Shown here piece after piece: positions 7,073-15,309 of a stretch of 30,424 nt of DNA (positions are counted from its first letter, which is position 1; each line of letters starts with the position of its first letter). The position numbers and the translations under genes were made by a program. The notes under the pieces were generated by a model, which saw nothing but the letters and a program-made list of their open reading frames with translations, did no database searches and was not told where the DNA came from. The DNA comes from MAG-120531 sp041163765 (GTDB taxonomy: Bacteria; Bacteroidota; Bacteroidia; Flavobacteriales; Flavobacteriaceae): positions 1 to 30,424 of the forward strand of contig JBEAQS010000114.1 of assembly GCA_041163765.1 (NCBI GenBank), written 5' to 3'.

Positions 7073-8653
7073 ATGGCCGTAGTAATTAATATGCCCCGAT
7101 TGAGCGATACCATGGAAGAGGGTACTGTAGCCTCTTGGTTGAAAAAAGTGGGGGATACCGTGAAGGAGGGTGATATTTTGGCGGAAATTGAAACCGACAA
7201 AGCCACCATGGAATTTGAATCTTTTAATGCAGGGACTCTATTGCACATTGGTATTGAAGCGGGGAAAACCGCCCCTGTAGATGCTCTTTTGGCCATCATT
7301 GGTGCGCCAGGAGAAGACATCAGCGCCTACCTTTCAGGAGCCCCAGCAGCTGCACAAGCAGCCTCTGTTCCGGCGGCTGAAACAGCACAACCAACACCTG
7401 CAGCAGCTCCTGCAGCGGTACCTCAAGGTGTTCAAGTAATCACCATGCCGCGTCTAAGCGACACCATGGAGGTGGGTACGGTGGCAACCTGGTTAAAAAA
7501 AGTAGGGGACTCCGTAAAAGAAGGAGATATGTTGGCTGAGATCGAAACGGACAAAGCCACCATGGAATTTGAATCTTTTTATGCAGGAACCCTTTTGCAT
7601 ATCGGTCTTCAGGCTGGCGAATCCGCCCCTGTGGACAGCGTGCTGGCCATTATAGGACCGCAAGGAACAGATGTATCGGCCTTGCTTTCTGGCGCGCCAG
7701 CTCCAGCTCCAGTCGTTACCTCGCCCGAGCCAGTGGCCGCTGCAGCACCTGCCACAGCATCAGCTCCAGTAGCGGTAACATCCGCGGCAACAGGTTCTAG
7801 AATATTGGCCTCACCCTTGGCCAAGAAAATGGCGGCAGACAAAGGCATTGACCTATCCTTAGTTCAAGGATCTGGCGAGTTTGGAAGAATTATCAAAGCC
7901 GATATTGAGCGATTTACACCTGCTGCAGCTGCAGCTCCTCAAGCAAGCGTTTCTGCTGCTCCTTCAGGTGTCGTACACAGTGAGGGTGTGAAAAACTCAC
8001 AGATGCGCAAGGTAATTGCTAAGCGTTTATCAGCCTCTAAATTTACGGCGCCTCATTACTACTTAACTATTGAGGTGGATATGGAAGAAGCGATGGCTTC
8101 AAGAGCCCAGATCAATACCATGCCTGACACTAAGGTGTCGTTTAACGATATGGTGTTGAAGGCTACAGCTATGGCGTTGACTAAGCATCCTCAAGTAAAT
8201 ACCAGCTGGCAAGACGAACAAACCATTTATCACCAACATGTTCACATGGGGGTTGCCGTTGCGGTTGAAGATGGATTGGTGGTTCCTGTTATTCCATTTG
8301 CTGATCGTTTGGGCTTAACCCAGATCGGTGGGGCGGTTAAAGATTTAGCAGGTAAGGCGCGTTCTAAAAAATTGACTCCACAAGAAATGGAGGGAAGCAC
8401 CTTTACGGTATCCAACTTGGGTATGTTCGGTATTCAAGAGTTTACCTCGATCATCAACCAACCTAACTCTGCCATACTTTCTGTTGGGGCAATTGTAGAA
8501 AAACCTGTGGTTAAAAAAGGTCAAATTGTTGTGGGGCACACCATGAAGTTGACTTTGGCTTGTGACCATAGAACAGTAGATGGAGCGACTGGTGCTCAGT
8601 TCTTACAAACCCTACAGACTTATTTGGAACACCCAGTAACCATGCTGGCTTAA
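7073..8653 (+). CDS. pdhC: Pyruvate dehydrogenase E2, dihydrolipoamide acetyltransferase, two lipoyl domains
   Basis: Core subunit of the pyruvate dehydrogenase complex; transfers acetyl from lipoamide to CoA. 526 residues. Lipoyl domain 1 spans about 4-80 with lipoylated Lys43, and domain 2 about 122-198 with Lys161, both in ETDKATMEFES. Ala/Pro-rich swinging linkers lie at about 89-118, 207-240 and 283-300. The peripheral subunit-binding domain is at about 244-280 (ILASPLAKKMAADKG ... GRIIKADIE). The catalytic domain covers about 305-526, with DHRTVDG at 498-504 holding the active-site His499 and Asp503. The gene starts 3 bases after pdhA and is followed by a strong hairpin terminator, so pdhA-pdhC is probably a two-gene operon. 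Oxoglutarate dehydrogenase E2 is the alternative, but the pdhA neighbour and the DKATMEFES type favour pyruvate. Confidence 0.95.
   Translation: MAVVINMPRLSDTMEEGTVASWLKKVGDTVKEGDILAEIETDKATMEFESFNAGTLLHIGIEAGKTAPVDALLAIIGAPGEDISAYLSGAPAAAQAASVPAAETAQPTPAAAPAAVPQGVQVITMPRLSDTMEVGTVATWLKKVGDSVKEGDMLAEIETDKATMEFESFYAGTLLHIGLQAGESAPVDSVLAIIGPQGTDVSALLSGAPAPAPVVTSPEPVAAAAPATASAPVAVTSAATGSRILASPLAKKMAADKGIDLSLVQGSGEFGRIIKADIERFTPAAAAAPQASVSAAPSGVVHSEGVKNSQMRKVIAKRLSASKFTAPHYYLTIEVDMEEAMASRAQINTMPDTKVSFNDMVLKATAMALTKHPQVNTSWQDEQTIYHQHVHMGVAVAVEDGLVVPVIPFADRLGLTQIGGAVKDLAGKARSKKLTPQEMEGSTFTVSNLGMFGIQEFTSIINQPNSAILSVGAIVEKPVVKKGQIVVGHTMKLTLACDHRTVDGATGAQFLQTLQTYLEHPVTMLA
7082..7702 (+). repeat. Tandem duplication encoding the two lipoyl domains of pdhC
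   Basis: Residues 4-92 and 122-210 align without gaps at an offset of 118 residues and, counted by eye, are identical at 72 of 89 positions. Around the lipoyl lysine the DNA is almost unchanged: the 36 bases encoding ETDKATMEFESF differ by a single base. This points to a young duplication or ongoing gene conversion. Confidence 0.8.
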
Positions 8654-8673
8654 TAGGTGTTGATATACAGATT

Positions 8674-8701
8674 AACCGCTCTATATGAGCGGTTTTTTTT
8701 T
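8674..8701 (+). terminator. Intrinsic terminator after pdhC
   Basis: Perfect 8-bp stem AACCGCTC (8674-8681) and GAGCGGTT (8687-8694) with a TATAT loop, running into a T tract to 8701. It ends the pdhA-pdhC unit 20 bases after the pdhC stop. Confidence 0.9.
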
Positions 8702-8759
8702 GCTCTTTTCCCAAGCAGAATGCGCTATAATCCTTAATTTTAACCCAACCCTAAATGAT

Positions 8760-9737
8760 ATGAGCACCGTCCAACGGATCAAGCAACCCATCGAAGCCGA
8801 AATGGAACTTTTCGAAAAGAAGTTTTATGAATCGATGGCTTCTCAGGTGCCCTTGCTAAACAGAATTACCTACTATATTGTTACGCGCAAAGGAAAACAG
8901 ATGAGGCCCATGTTTGTTTTTCTCTGTGCTAAGTTAGCTGGCCAGGGTAAGGTGCAGGACCGTACTTATCGAGGTGCTTCAGTGATTGAACTGATACATA
9001 CCGCTAGTTTAGTTCACGACGATGTGGTGGATGACAGCGATAAGCGTCGTGGATTTTTTTCCATCAATGCTGTGTGGAAAAATAAAATCGCGGTATTGGT
9101 GGGGGATTATTTGCTCTCCAAAGGCATGTTACTCTGCATAGAGCACAAAGATTTTGATCTACTTGAGTTGATTTCAGTAGCTGTGCGCGAAATGAGCCAG
9201 GGAGAACTGCTTCAAATTGAAAAAGCCAAAAAATTAGATATTACAGAAGCTGTTTATCTGTCGATTATACGCCAAAAAACCGCTTCCTTAATTACGGCTT
9301 GCTGTGCTTTAGGTGCCGCTTCCGTAGGTGCACCAGCTCAAGAAATTCAACGGTTTAGCGATTTTGGTGCGGCGTGTGGGATGGCCTTTCAGATCAAGGA
9401 TGACCTGTTTGATTACGGCAAGTCCCAAATAGGTAAGCCCACAGGGATCGATATCAAAGAACAAAAAATGACTTTGCCGCTTATATACGCTATGGAACAC
9501 GCGACTTTAGCGGAGCGCAAGTGGATGTTGGGTGTGGTAAAAAAACACAATACCGACCGCAAGAAAGTAAGAGAACTGATCGCCTGGGTTAAAGAAAAAG
9601 GGGGCATGGATTACGCCATGGAGCGCATGCACGCCTACAGAGATGAGGCTTTGTCCTTAATCGCTGATTACCCGGATTCTCCCGCAAAGAAGTCTCTCTA
9701 TGAGATGGTTAACTACGTAGTAGATCGCCCCTTGTAG
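8760..9737 (+). CDS. Polyprenyl diphosphate synthase (IspB-like, trans-prenyltransferase)
   Basis: Condenses isopentenyl diphosphate onto an allylic diphosphate to build a long all-trans prenyl chain, probably the menaquinone side chain. 325 residues from ATG 8760 (MSTVQRIKQP); the frame is open further upstream, but those residues overlap the pdhC terminator and are not family-like. The N-terminal region has KGKQMRPMFVFL (about 44-55). The first aspartate-rich motif is HDDVVDD (86-92) and the second is QIKDDLFDYG (211-220), both binding Mg-diphosphate. Residues before the first motif (ELIHTASLV) are small, as in medium- to long-chain enzymes, but exact chain length cannot be read. yraN follows 64 bases downstream. 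Confidence 0.9.
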   Translation: MSTVQRIKQPIEAEMELFEKKFYESMASQVPLLNRITYYIVTRKGKQMRPMFVFLCAKLAGQGKVQDRTYRGASVIELIHTASLVHDDVVDDSDKRRGFFSINAVWKNKIAVLVGDYLLSKGMLLCIEHKDFDLLELISVAVREMSQGELLQIEKAKKLDITEAVYLSIIRQKTASLITACCALGAASVGAPAQEIQRFSDFGAACGMAFQIKDDLFDYGKSQIGKPTGIDIKEQKMTLPLIYAMEHATLAERKWMLGVVKKHNTDRKKVRELIAWVKEKGGMDYAMERMHAYRDEALSLIADYPDSPAKKSLYEMVNYVVDRPL

Positions 9738-9801
9738 GTTATTTCCCCCGTTAAACGTCTAGCTCACCTCCCTATGAGCGCACGAGTTATCTTGTGTTGT
9801 T

Positions 9802-10158
9802 ATGTCTACTCAATATCTTGGTCAGTGGGGTGAGGATCTGGCTGCCCGCCATTTATGCGCATGCGGCTACACCTTAGTAGCGCGCAACTTTCGGCATCAG
9901 CATGCAGAAATTGATTTGATAGTCCGAGGATTTGGTTGGTTGGTATTTGTCGAGGTGCGCACCAGAAAGGGGAGTATACTCATCGATCCGCTGAGCAGTG
10001 TCACTAAAATAAAGCAAAGACATTTAATCAGAGCAGCTAACTTCTATGCGTGTTCGCACAAGATTGACGAGGATTTGAGGTTTGATATTGTCGGAATTTC
10101 TTTGGTTGGCACCTCAGTAGCCATAGATCACGTTCAAGACGCCTTTTTGTTTTTTTGA
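9802..10158 (+). CDS. yraN: YraN / UPF0102 family protein, nuclease-like fold
   Basis: 118 residues, typical for the family. It begins YLGQWGEDLAARHL, matching the conserved G-x-x-GE-x-x-A start, and carries the restriction-endonuclease-like core EIDLI (36-40) and FVEVRTR (49-55), with KIKQRHLIRAANFY further on. These residues match a PD-(D/E)XK type metal site, and Holliday-junction-resolvase-like activity has been proposed for the family, but no physiological role is firmly established. The neighbours, a polyprenyl synthase and an ACT-domain gene, do not clarify the role. Confidence 0.88.
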   Translation: MSTQYLGQWGEDLAARHLCACGYTLVARNFRHQHAEIDLIVRGFGWLVFVEVRTRKGSILIDPLSSVTKIKQRHLIRAANFYACSHKIDEDLRFDIVGISLVGTSVAIDHVQDAFLFF

Positions 10159-10159
10159 T

Positions 10160-10167
10160 TATATTTG
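10160..10167 (+). promoter_or_regulatory. Possible -7 element upstream of the ACT-domain gene
   Basis: TATATTTG matches TAnnTTTG directly after the yraN stop and 45 bases before the ATG at 10213. No TTG lies at the expected distance upstream, so support is partial. Confidence 0.35.
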
Positions 10168-10212
10168 TTTAATTTGTAACAATCAGTTATTTTTACCAAA
10201 ACTTTAACAATC

Positions 10213-10872
10213 ATGAAAACGATTTCTTCTGGTGTAGAAAATTACATCAAAAAGAAGCCTTTCTTGCAAAGTGCACTTTCTCAAGGGATTATCAATTTAA
10301 CTTCGCTTTCTCGGTATATCAGACCAGAGATCGAAGAGGCTTTGGGCAAGGATATTCGCAATGGCGCAATCGTTATGGCGCTTAAACGACTTTCCGATGA
10401 TTTGGAGTTTCGCGCCACCCATAAAATTGTCAAGGTGCTCAAAGAAATCGGAGAGATTACTGTCCGTTCTTCACTTACAGATTTTACTTTTTTAGTTTCT
10501 GAGACCATTTTGGAGAACCAGACTGTTTTACTCAAAGAAGTCAATAAGAACAAGGAAGTTTTTTATACGTCCTCTAGAGGGGTAAACGAGTTAAATATTG
10601 TGGTGAGCAGTGTTTTGGATCCTGTCATTGAGCAATTATTTGCCGCTGAAAAATGCACCCAAAAAGCCAGTAATTTATCCTCGATTACGGTAAAGCTTCC
10701 CTCGGAAAACGTATCCGTACCGGGAATTTACTATTTTATATTTCAGCGATTGGCCTGGGAAGGGATTGTGCTGTATGAAGTGATTTCTACGACGAACGAA
10801 TTCACCATCATCGTGGATGACCAACATGTTGATGTAGCGTTTAAAACGATCAAAAATCTTAAGGAGCTGTAG
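10213..10872 (+). CDS. Small protein with helical N-terminus and C-terminal ACT-like domain
   Basis: 219 residues, no signal peptide. Residues 1-70 look helical (YIKKKPFLQSALSQGIINLT, GAIVMALKRLSDD). Residues 80-140 form an alpha/beta region (EITVRSSLTDFTFLVSE). Residues 150-219 read as an ACT-like domain: ITVKLPSENVSVPGIYYF, then a helix, WEGIVLYEVISTTNEFTIIV, then a helix. ACT domains usually bind amino acids or other small ligands, and this protein resembles short aspartate-kinase-like ACT proteins of Bacteroidota, but it has no kinase domain. The real aspartate kinase is at 15306. It overlaps the convergent mfd end by 14 bases. Function is unknown; ligand sensing is inference. Confidence 0.75.
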   Translation: MKTISSGVENYIKKKPFLQSALSQGIINLTSLSRYIRPEIEEALGKDIRNGAIVMALKRLSDDLEFRATHKIVKVLKEIGEITVRSSLTDFTFLVSETILENQTVLLKEVNKNKEVFYTSSRGVNELNIVVSSVLDPVIEQLFAAEKCTQKASNLSSITVKLPSENVSVPGIYYFIFQRLAWEGIVLYEVISTTNEFTIIVDDQHVDVAFKTIKNLKEL

Positions 10873-13800
10873 CCAAAAGTTGATCGATTGCCTGGTAAGC
10901 TTTGGCTGCGCTTTTGATCGAATCAAAGACGATCATTAAACGTTTTCCATTGCGGGTGTCTTTTTCTTTAAACACGCAAAGCCCAGGTCTAGCCGCCACC
11001 AAGTTTAATAAACTGTGGAATTGATCTGATTGATAAAAAGGAGATTGTGGATCACTGACAAAATAGCACCACATCTTACCTTGCTTCAATACTATTTTTT
11101 CAATTCCTAAAGGCATCACCCTGATTTTTAGTGCGACGGATTGCATTAAGGATTTAGCCACGCTGGGCATAGCACCAAAACGATCAATTAATTGATTTTC
11201 AAAGGTATTTAGATCGGCCAAGTTTTCTATGGCCGCCAATTCAGCATACATGGCTAGGCGTTCCGTGGTGCTGTTGATATAGTCCTCTGTAAAGCGCAAT
11301 TCGAGGTCAGTGTCTATTTGTATTTCGCTGATGCCCCAATTTTTCTTGGTTTTTGGCTCATCTTTAAACAGTTCAGCAAAGCTATTTTCCTTGAGCTCTT
11401 CAATCGCTTCTTGCATGATTTTTTGATAGGTGTCAAAACCGATATCGTTGATGAAACCACTTTGTTCTCCGCCTAATAAATCCCCTGCACCTCTGATTTC
11501 AAGGTCTTTCATGGCGATGTGAAAACCACTGCCCAATGCGGTGAATTGGGTTAAAGCCTCCAGTCTTTTACGCGCCACCTCAGTCATGGCTATTTCGGGT
11601 GGGGTGATGAAATAACAAAAGGCTTTCTTGTTACTTCTGCCCACACGACCCCTCATTTGGTGTAAATCACTCAGACCAAAATTCTGTGCATTATTGATCA
11701 GCATCGTATTGGCGTTGGATACATCTAGACCACTTTCGATGATTGAGGTAGAGACCAGCACATCGTAGTCACCTTGCATAAAAGCGATCATTTGTTCTTC
11801 CAGTTGGTGTCCTTCCATTTGACCATGAGCGATAGTGATGCGTGCATCAGGCACCAATCGCTGTATCATTCCCGCCACCTCTTTGATGTTTTCTATGCGG
11901 TTGTGGATAAAAAACACCTGTCCGCCACGACTGATTTCATAAGCGACAGCATCGCGAATTTTTCCTTCATCAAATCGAATTAATTCGCTTTCAATAGGGT
12001 ATCGATTGGGTGGGGGCGTTTGAATTACCGAGAGATCTCTAGCTGCCATCAGACTGAACTGCAAGGTTCTGGGTATAGGGGTAGCTGTTAGTGTGAGCAC
12101 ATCTATATTCTCTTTCAATGACTTCAGCTTATCTTTAACAGATACGCCAAATTTTTGTTCTTCGTCTACGATGAGTAAGCCCAGATCTTTGTACTTGATT
12201 TGAGGACCTACAATTAGGTGCGTACCTATGAGCACGTCGATTTGACCTCTTTCCAGTCGTTCCAGGATATCCTTTTTTTCTTTGGCGCTTCTAAACCTAT
12301 TTAGGTATTCAATCTCAATGGGCAGATCAGCCATCCGTTGGCTAAATGATTTAAAGTGTTGGTAGGCCAATATGGTCGTGGGCACCAATACGGCCACTTG
12401 CTTTCCATTATCTGCAGCTTTAAATGCAGCGCGAATAGCCACCTCTGTTTTTCCAAAACCCACATCACCGCAGATCAGTCGATCCATCGGTCGTTCACTT
12501 TCCATATCTTGTTTTACCTCAGCGGTAGCTTTGCTTTGATCTGGCGTGTCTTCGTATAAAAAAGAGGCTTCAAGTTCGTATTGCAGATAGGAGTCTGGGC
12601 CGTATTGAAACCCTTTTTTCAGTTTTCTTTTCGCGTAGGTTTGAATCAGGTCAAAGGCGATTTTTTTGACTCGGGCCTTTGTTTTTTCTTTGACCGCTTT
12701 CCAGGCAGGTGAGCCCAGTTTATACAGTTTAGGTTCAGCACCTTCCTTTCCGTTGTACTTCGATATTTTGTGCAATGCGTGGATGGATACATAGAGGATA
12801 TCTCGATCTCCATAGATCAGTTTAATCGCCTCCTGCATACGCCCCTCCACTTCAATACGCTGAAGTCCCGCGTATTTCCCTATTCCGTGGTCCATATGGG
12901 TCACATAATCACCAATTTCCCACTTATGAAGCGCGTTTAACGCCTCAGCTGCTTTTTTGGTGTTGTGTGACTTGAGTTTAAATTTATGGTATCGCTCAAA
13001 AATTTGGTGATCTGTGTAGAGGACTAAATTTAATTCTGGACTGATAAATCCTTGACTCAACGTCATCACCTCCGCGGTAAATGTGGCTTCTGGATCAATT
13101 TGCGCCCATATATCGCGCATCCTATGGGCCTGCTGTTCTGTGGCACAAGCAATTACGGTGTGTAGACCTTCTCCTTGCTTTTGGTGCAAGTCAGCTACCA
13201 GGAGATCAAATTTTTTGTGAAAAGCGGGTTGAGGTTTGGTGGACCACAAAAAATCAGGTTTTTTATCCGAGACTTGTCCCACCACATCTATTTGGTCCCA
13301 GGAAGACCATTCTTTGATCAGTTGTTCCCCACTGATCAACAAGGTATGTGGCGGAAGTTGAGCTACCCCACGTCCTAGGTGACTCGCGTACACCTGTTCG
13401 GCCTGTCGGTATAAATCGGATAAATCACGGGCGATTAGGTCTTGATTTTCGGTGATCAGCAAGGTGTGTGCTGGCCAATGTTGCAAAAAGGAAACACGCG
13501 GAATATCCAGACTTTTATCGTCGATATCCCCCATGATTTCCATGGAGTTTACTTGATTTTTTGACCATTGGGTCTGTAGGTCAAAGGTCCGAATGCTTTC
13601 TACCTCATCGCCAAAAAACTCAATGCGGTACGGGTCTTCATGGGCATACGAGAACACATCGATTATCCCACCACGCACGGAAAATGTGCCGGGTTCGGCC
13701 ACAAAATCCACCCGTTGAAAATGATATTCAAAGAGTGTTTCATTGATAAAGTCCAAGGATACCTTATCTCCAACCGACAGTTTTAATGTCTGATCAGTCA

Positions 13801-14224
13801 TTGATTTTTCTCCGACTACTTGCTCTAATAATGCTGCCGTATAAGTGACCACCACAGGGTGTTTGGTCGTTTTTAACTTTTTTAATACCTCTGTTCTCAG
13901 GAGTACATTGGCATTGGCGGTATCTTCAATCTGGTACGGTTTCCTGTAGCTCCCTGGATAGTAAAGCACTTGATCTGGTCCCAAAGTCAACTGTAAATCA
14001 TTGTAGGCATAAGCCGCAGACTCTTGATCGCGCAGCACCCATAGAATAGGTCGGTTTTTTTTGTGAAACAGCTGCCCCAAGACTAAAGCACCCACGGAAC
14101 CTTCCCATCCAGAAAGGGTCTTTTTGATAGACCCACCCGGCAAATTAGGCTGCGCCAGTGCCTGCTCCATCTCGATTAGGTGGGGGGCATTTTCTAGGTA
14201 TGTGCGCAACAAAAATTCTGACAA
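10859..14224 (-). CDS. mfd: Transcription-repair coupling factor Mfd
   Basis: ATP-driven translocase that removes stalled RNA polymerase and recruits UvrA to lesions. From TTG 14224 it has 1121 residues. Positions below count from 14269, the far end of the open frame. The UvrB-like N-terminal module contains GTFSVRGGIIDVF (194-206). The RNA-polymerase-interacting CarD-like domain is at about 450-510 (EIGDYVTHMDHGIGKYAGL). The motor has Walker A GDVGFGKTEVA (601-611), DEEQ (702-705), TATPIPRT, STSIIESGLDV (840-850) and QMRGRVGRS (871-879). The TRCF C-terminal domain follows. The codon at 14269 is itself the TTG of a perfect TTG-N19-TATCTTTG promoter, so translation must start later: TTG 14224 or 14212 keeps the N-terminal helix, while the first ATG is 14170. 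The start is therefore uncertain by up to 18 residues. Confidence 0.95.
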   Translation of the reverse strand: MSEFLLRTYLENAPHLIEMEQALAQPNLPGGSIKKTLSGWEGSVGALVLGQLFHKKNRPILWVLRDQESAAYAYNDLQLTLGPDQVLYYPGSYRKPYQIEDTANANVLLRTEVLKKLKTTKHPVVVTYTAALLEQVVGEKSMTDQTLKLSVGDKVSLDFINETLFEYHFQRVDFVAEPGTFSVRGGIIDVFSYAHEDPYRIEFFGDEVESIRTFDLQTQWSKNQVNSMEIMGDIDDKSLDIPRVSFLQHWPAHTLLITENQDLIARDLSDLYRQAEQVYASHLGRGVAQLPPHTLLISGEQLIKEWSSWDQIDVVGQVSDKKPDFLWSTKPQPAFHKKFDLLVADLHQKQGEGLHTVIACATEQQAHRMRDIWAQIDPEATFTAEVMTLSQGFISPELNLVLYTDHQIFERYHKFKLKSHNTKKAAEALNALHKWEIGDYVTHMDHGIGKYAGLQRIEVEGRMQEAIKLIYGDRDILYVSIHALHKISKYNGKEGAEPKLYKLGSPAWKAVKEKTKARVKKIAFDLIQTYAKRKLKKGFQYGPDSYLQYELEASFLYEDTPDQSKATAEVKQDMESERPMDRLICGDVGFGKTEVAIRAAFKAADNGKQVAVLVPTTILAYQHFKSFSQRMADLPIEIEYLNRFRSAKEKKDILERLERGQIDVLIGTHLIVGPQIKYKDLGLLIVDEEQKFGVSVKDKLKSLKENIDVLTLTATPIPRTLQFSLMAARDLSVIQTPPPNRYPIESELIRFDEGKIRDAVAYEISRGGQVFFIHNRIENIKEVAGMIQRLVPDARITIAHGQMEGHQLEEQMIAFMQGDYDVLVSTSIIESGLDVSNANTMLINNAQNFGLSDLHQMRGRVGRSNKKAFCYFITPPEIAMTEVARKRLEALTQFTALGSGFHIAMKDLEIRGAGDLLGGEQSGFINDIGFDTYQKIMQEAIEELKENSFAELFKDEPKTKKNWGISEIQIDTDLELRFTEDYINSTTERLAMYAELAAIENLADLNTFENQLIDRFGAMPSVAKSLMQSVALKIRVMPLGIEKIVLKQGKMWCYFVSDPQSPFYQSDQFHSLLNLVAARPGLCVFKEKDTRNGKRLMIVFDSIKSAAKAYQAIDQLLATAP

Positions 14225-14239
14225 GGATAAAAATTTGCG

Positions 14240-14269
14240 CAAAGATAGTCCATCTCTATTGGGGGACAA
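14240..14269 (-). promoter_or_regulatory. mfd promoter, exact consensus
   Basis: On the minus strand TTG (14269-14267), 19 bases, then TATCTTTG (14247-14240): a full match to TTG-N19-TAnnTTTG. Expected transcription start is near 14234. It overlaps the divergent promoter of the TerB-like gene between 14259 and 14269. Confidence 0.75.
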
Positions 14270-14290
14270 GTAGCCAATGCATTATCTTTG
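14259..14290 (+). promoter_or_regulatory. Promoter of the TerB-like gene
   Basis: TTG at 14259-14261, 21 bases, then TATCTTTG at 14283-14290, 18 bases before the ATG at 14309. The -33 region is interleaved with that of mfd on the other strand. Confidence 0.6.
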
Positions 14291-14308
14291 TGGTTTAAAA
14301 TTTGATTT

Positions 14309-14728
14309 ATGTCGATTGCTCAATTATATCCTTCTGCTTCATCTGAAAACAATGAAAACTTATACTTGTCTCTTGTGCGAATTGCTCAAGTCGATGGTCA
14401 AGTCAGCGAACAAGAACAAGCCTTACTCAACCGAATTGCCCTGCGCATGGGTTGGAATCAAGAGGAACAACTGCGGCTACAAGAACGAGCTAGTTCAGCT
14501 GTTGTTACGCCAATAATTGATGCAGAGGAACGCATAGAACGCATGTACGCATTGCTCCGAATGGGTCATATCGATGGAAGAATGGACGATGCTGAGCGCA
14601 GTCTGCTTCAGCGTTATGCCATTGCATTAGGATTCCCAACACAAGGCATTGAACAACAGTTGGCCCATTGGTGCAGTTTGTTCAACGGTCAAATATCATT
14701 TTCAGACTTTAAACAAGTGTTGCAATAA
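14309..14728 (+). CDS. TerB-like (tellurite resistance TerB / DjlA N-terminal type) helical protein
   Basis: 139 residues, no signal peptide, all-helical by composition. Two similar helical units each carry a D-G turn followed by an acidic helix: RIAQVDGQVSEQEQALLNRIA (about 25-45) and RMGHIDGRMDDAERSLLQRYA (about 79-99). This spacing is the hallmark of the TerB fold, in which acidic residues may bind metal. Such stand-alone proteins are common and rarely characterised; tellurite resistance should not be assumed. It is divergent from mfd with overlapping promoters and followed by an intrinsic terminator, so it is probably monocistronic. The ATG at 14309 lies 18 bases after a TAnnTTTG element, which supports this start. 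Confidence 0.75.
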   Translation: MSIAQLYPSASSENNENLYLSLVRIAQVDGQVSEQEQALLNRIALRMGWNQEEQLRLQERASSAVVTPIIDAEERIERMYALLRMGHIDGRMDDAERSLLQRYAIALGFPTQGIEQQLAHWCSLFNGQISFSDFKQVLQ

Positions 14729-14752
14729 TGACGCTTGTGATTGAATTTGTGA

Positions 14753-14781
14753 AACTCCGCCGATGAAGCGGAGTTTTTTTT
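14753..14781 (+). terminator. Intrinsic terminator after the TerB-like gene
   Basis: 8-bp stem AACTCCGC (14753-14760) and GCGGAGTT (14768-14775) with 7-base loop, followed by T's to 14781. The end of the T tract also supplies the TTG of the next promoter. Confidence 0.88.
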
Positions 14782-14808
14782 GGCGTCAAATAAATATATT
14801 TAACTTTG
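14780..14808 (+). promoter_or_regulatory. Promoter of the GNAT-lysC operon
   Basis: TTG at 14780-14782, 18 bases, then TAACTTTG at 14801-14808. It rules out an in-frame ATG at 14806, which lies inside the -7 box, and supports ATG 14827. Confidence 0.65.
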
Positions 14809-14826
14809 TGTTTTATTTATAACAAT

Positions 14827-15309
14827 ATGTCTTATTCTATCCGACCTGCCGTAGCTCAAGATATGCCTGCTGTTCATGCTCTGATCGTGGAGTTGGCTGT
14901 TTTTGAGCGTGAACCAGACGCGGTGACCTTGACCCTTGATCAACTCATTGAAGATGGGTTTGGTTCCGAAGCCCCAAGGTTTCACTGTTTTGTGGCAGAG
15001 ACAGAGGAGGGTATTGCAGGTATGGCTTTGGTGTATCCCAGGTATTCAACCTGGAAGGGTAAATCCCTACATCTAGAGGATTTAATTGTTCAGGAATCTA
15101 AACGCGGCTTGGGATTGGGAAGTGCTTTATTGAGCGCTGTAGTACGCTACGGTGCACAACAGGGCGTAGCCCGTATTTCTTGGGAAGTGCTCAGCTGGAA
15201 CCAATCAGCCATCGATTTTTATGAATCAAAAGGAGCCAAAGTGCTCAGAGACTGGCATGTAGTTCAGCTCAGCACAGAGGGTATTCACTTTTTTCCACAT
15301 CAATCATGA
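14827..15309 (+). CDS. GNAT family N-acetyltransferase, diamine/thialysine acetyltransferase-like
   Basis: 160 residues from ATG 14827. It starts IRPAVAQDMPAVHALI, the first strand and helix of the GNAT fold. The acetyl-CoA pyrophosphate loop is RGLGLG (93-98), preceded by LHLEDLIV (81-88). The C-terminal pattern ISWEVLSWNQSAIDFYESKGAK (117-138) is the diagnostic stretch of spermidine/spermine- and thialysine-type acetyltransferases. The substrate is thus probably a polyamine, thialysine or related amine, but this cannot be fixed by sequence. The gene overlaps lysC by ATGA, so the two are co-transcribed and probably coupled; a lysine-like substrate would fit that neighbour, which is inference only. 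Confidence 0.85.
   Translation: MSYSIRPAVAQDMPAVHALIVELAVFEREPDAVTLTLDQLIEDGFGSEAPRFHCFVAETEEGIAGMALVYPRYSTWKGKSLHLEDLIVQESKRGLGLGSALLSAVVRYGAQQGVARISWEVLSWNQSAIDFYESKGAKVLRDWHVVQLSTEGIHFFPHQS

Noticed and set aside
14224..14269. Upstream extension of mfd starting at TTG 14269
   Set aside because: The TTG is the -33 box of a perfect promoter; transcription should begin about 35 bases later.
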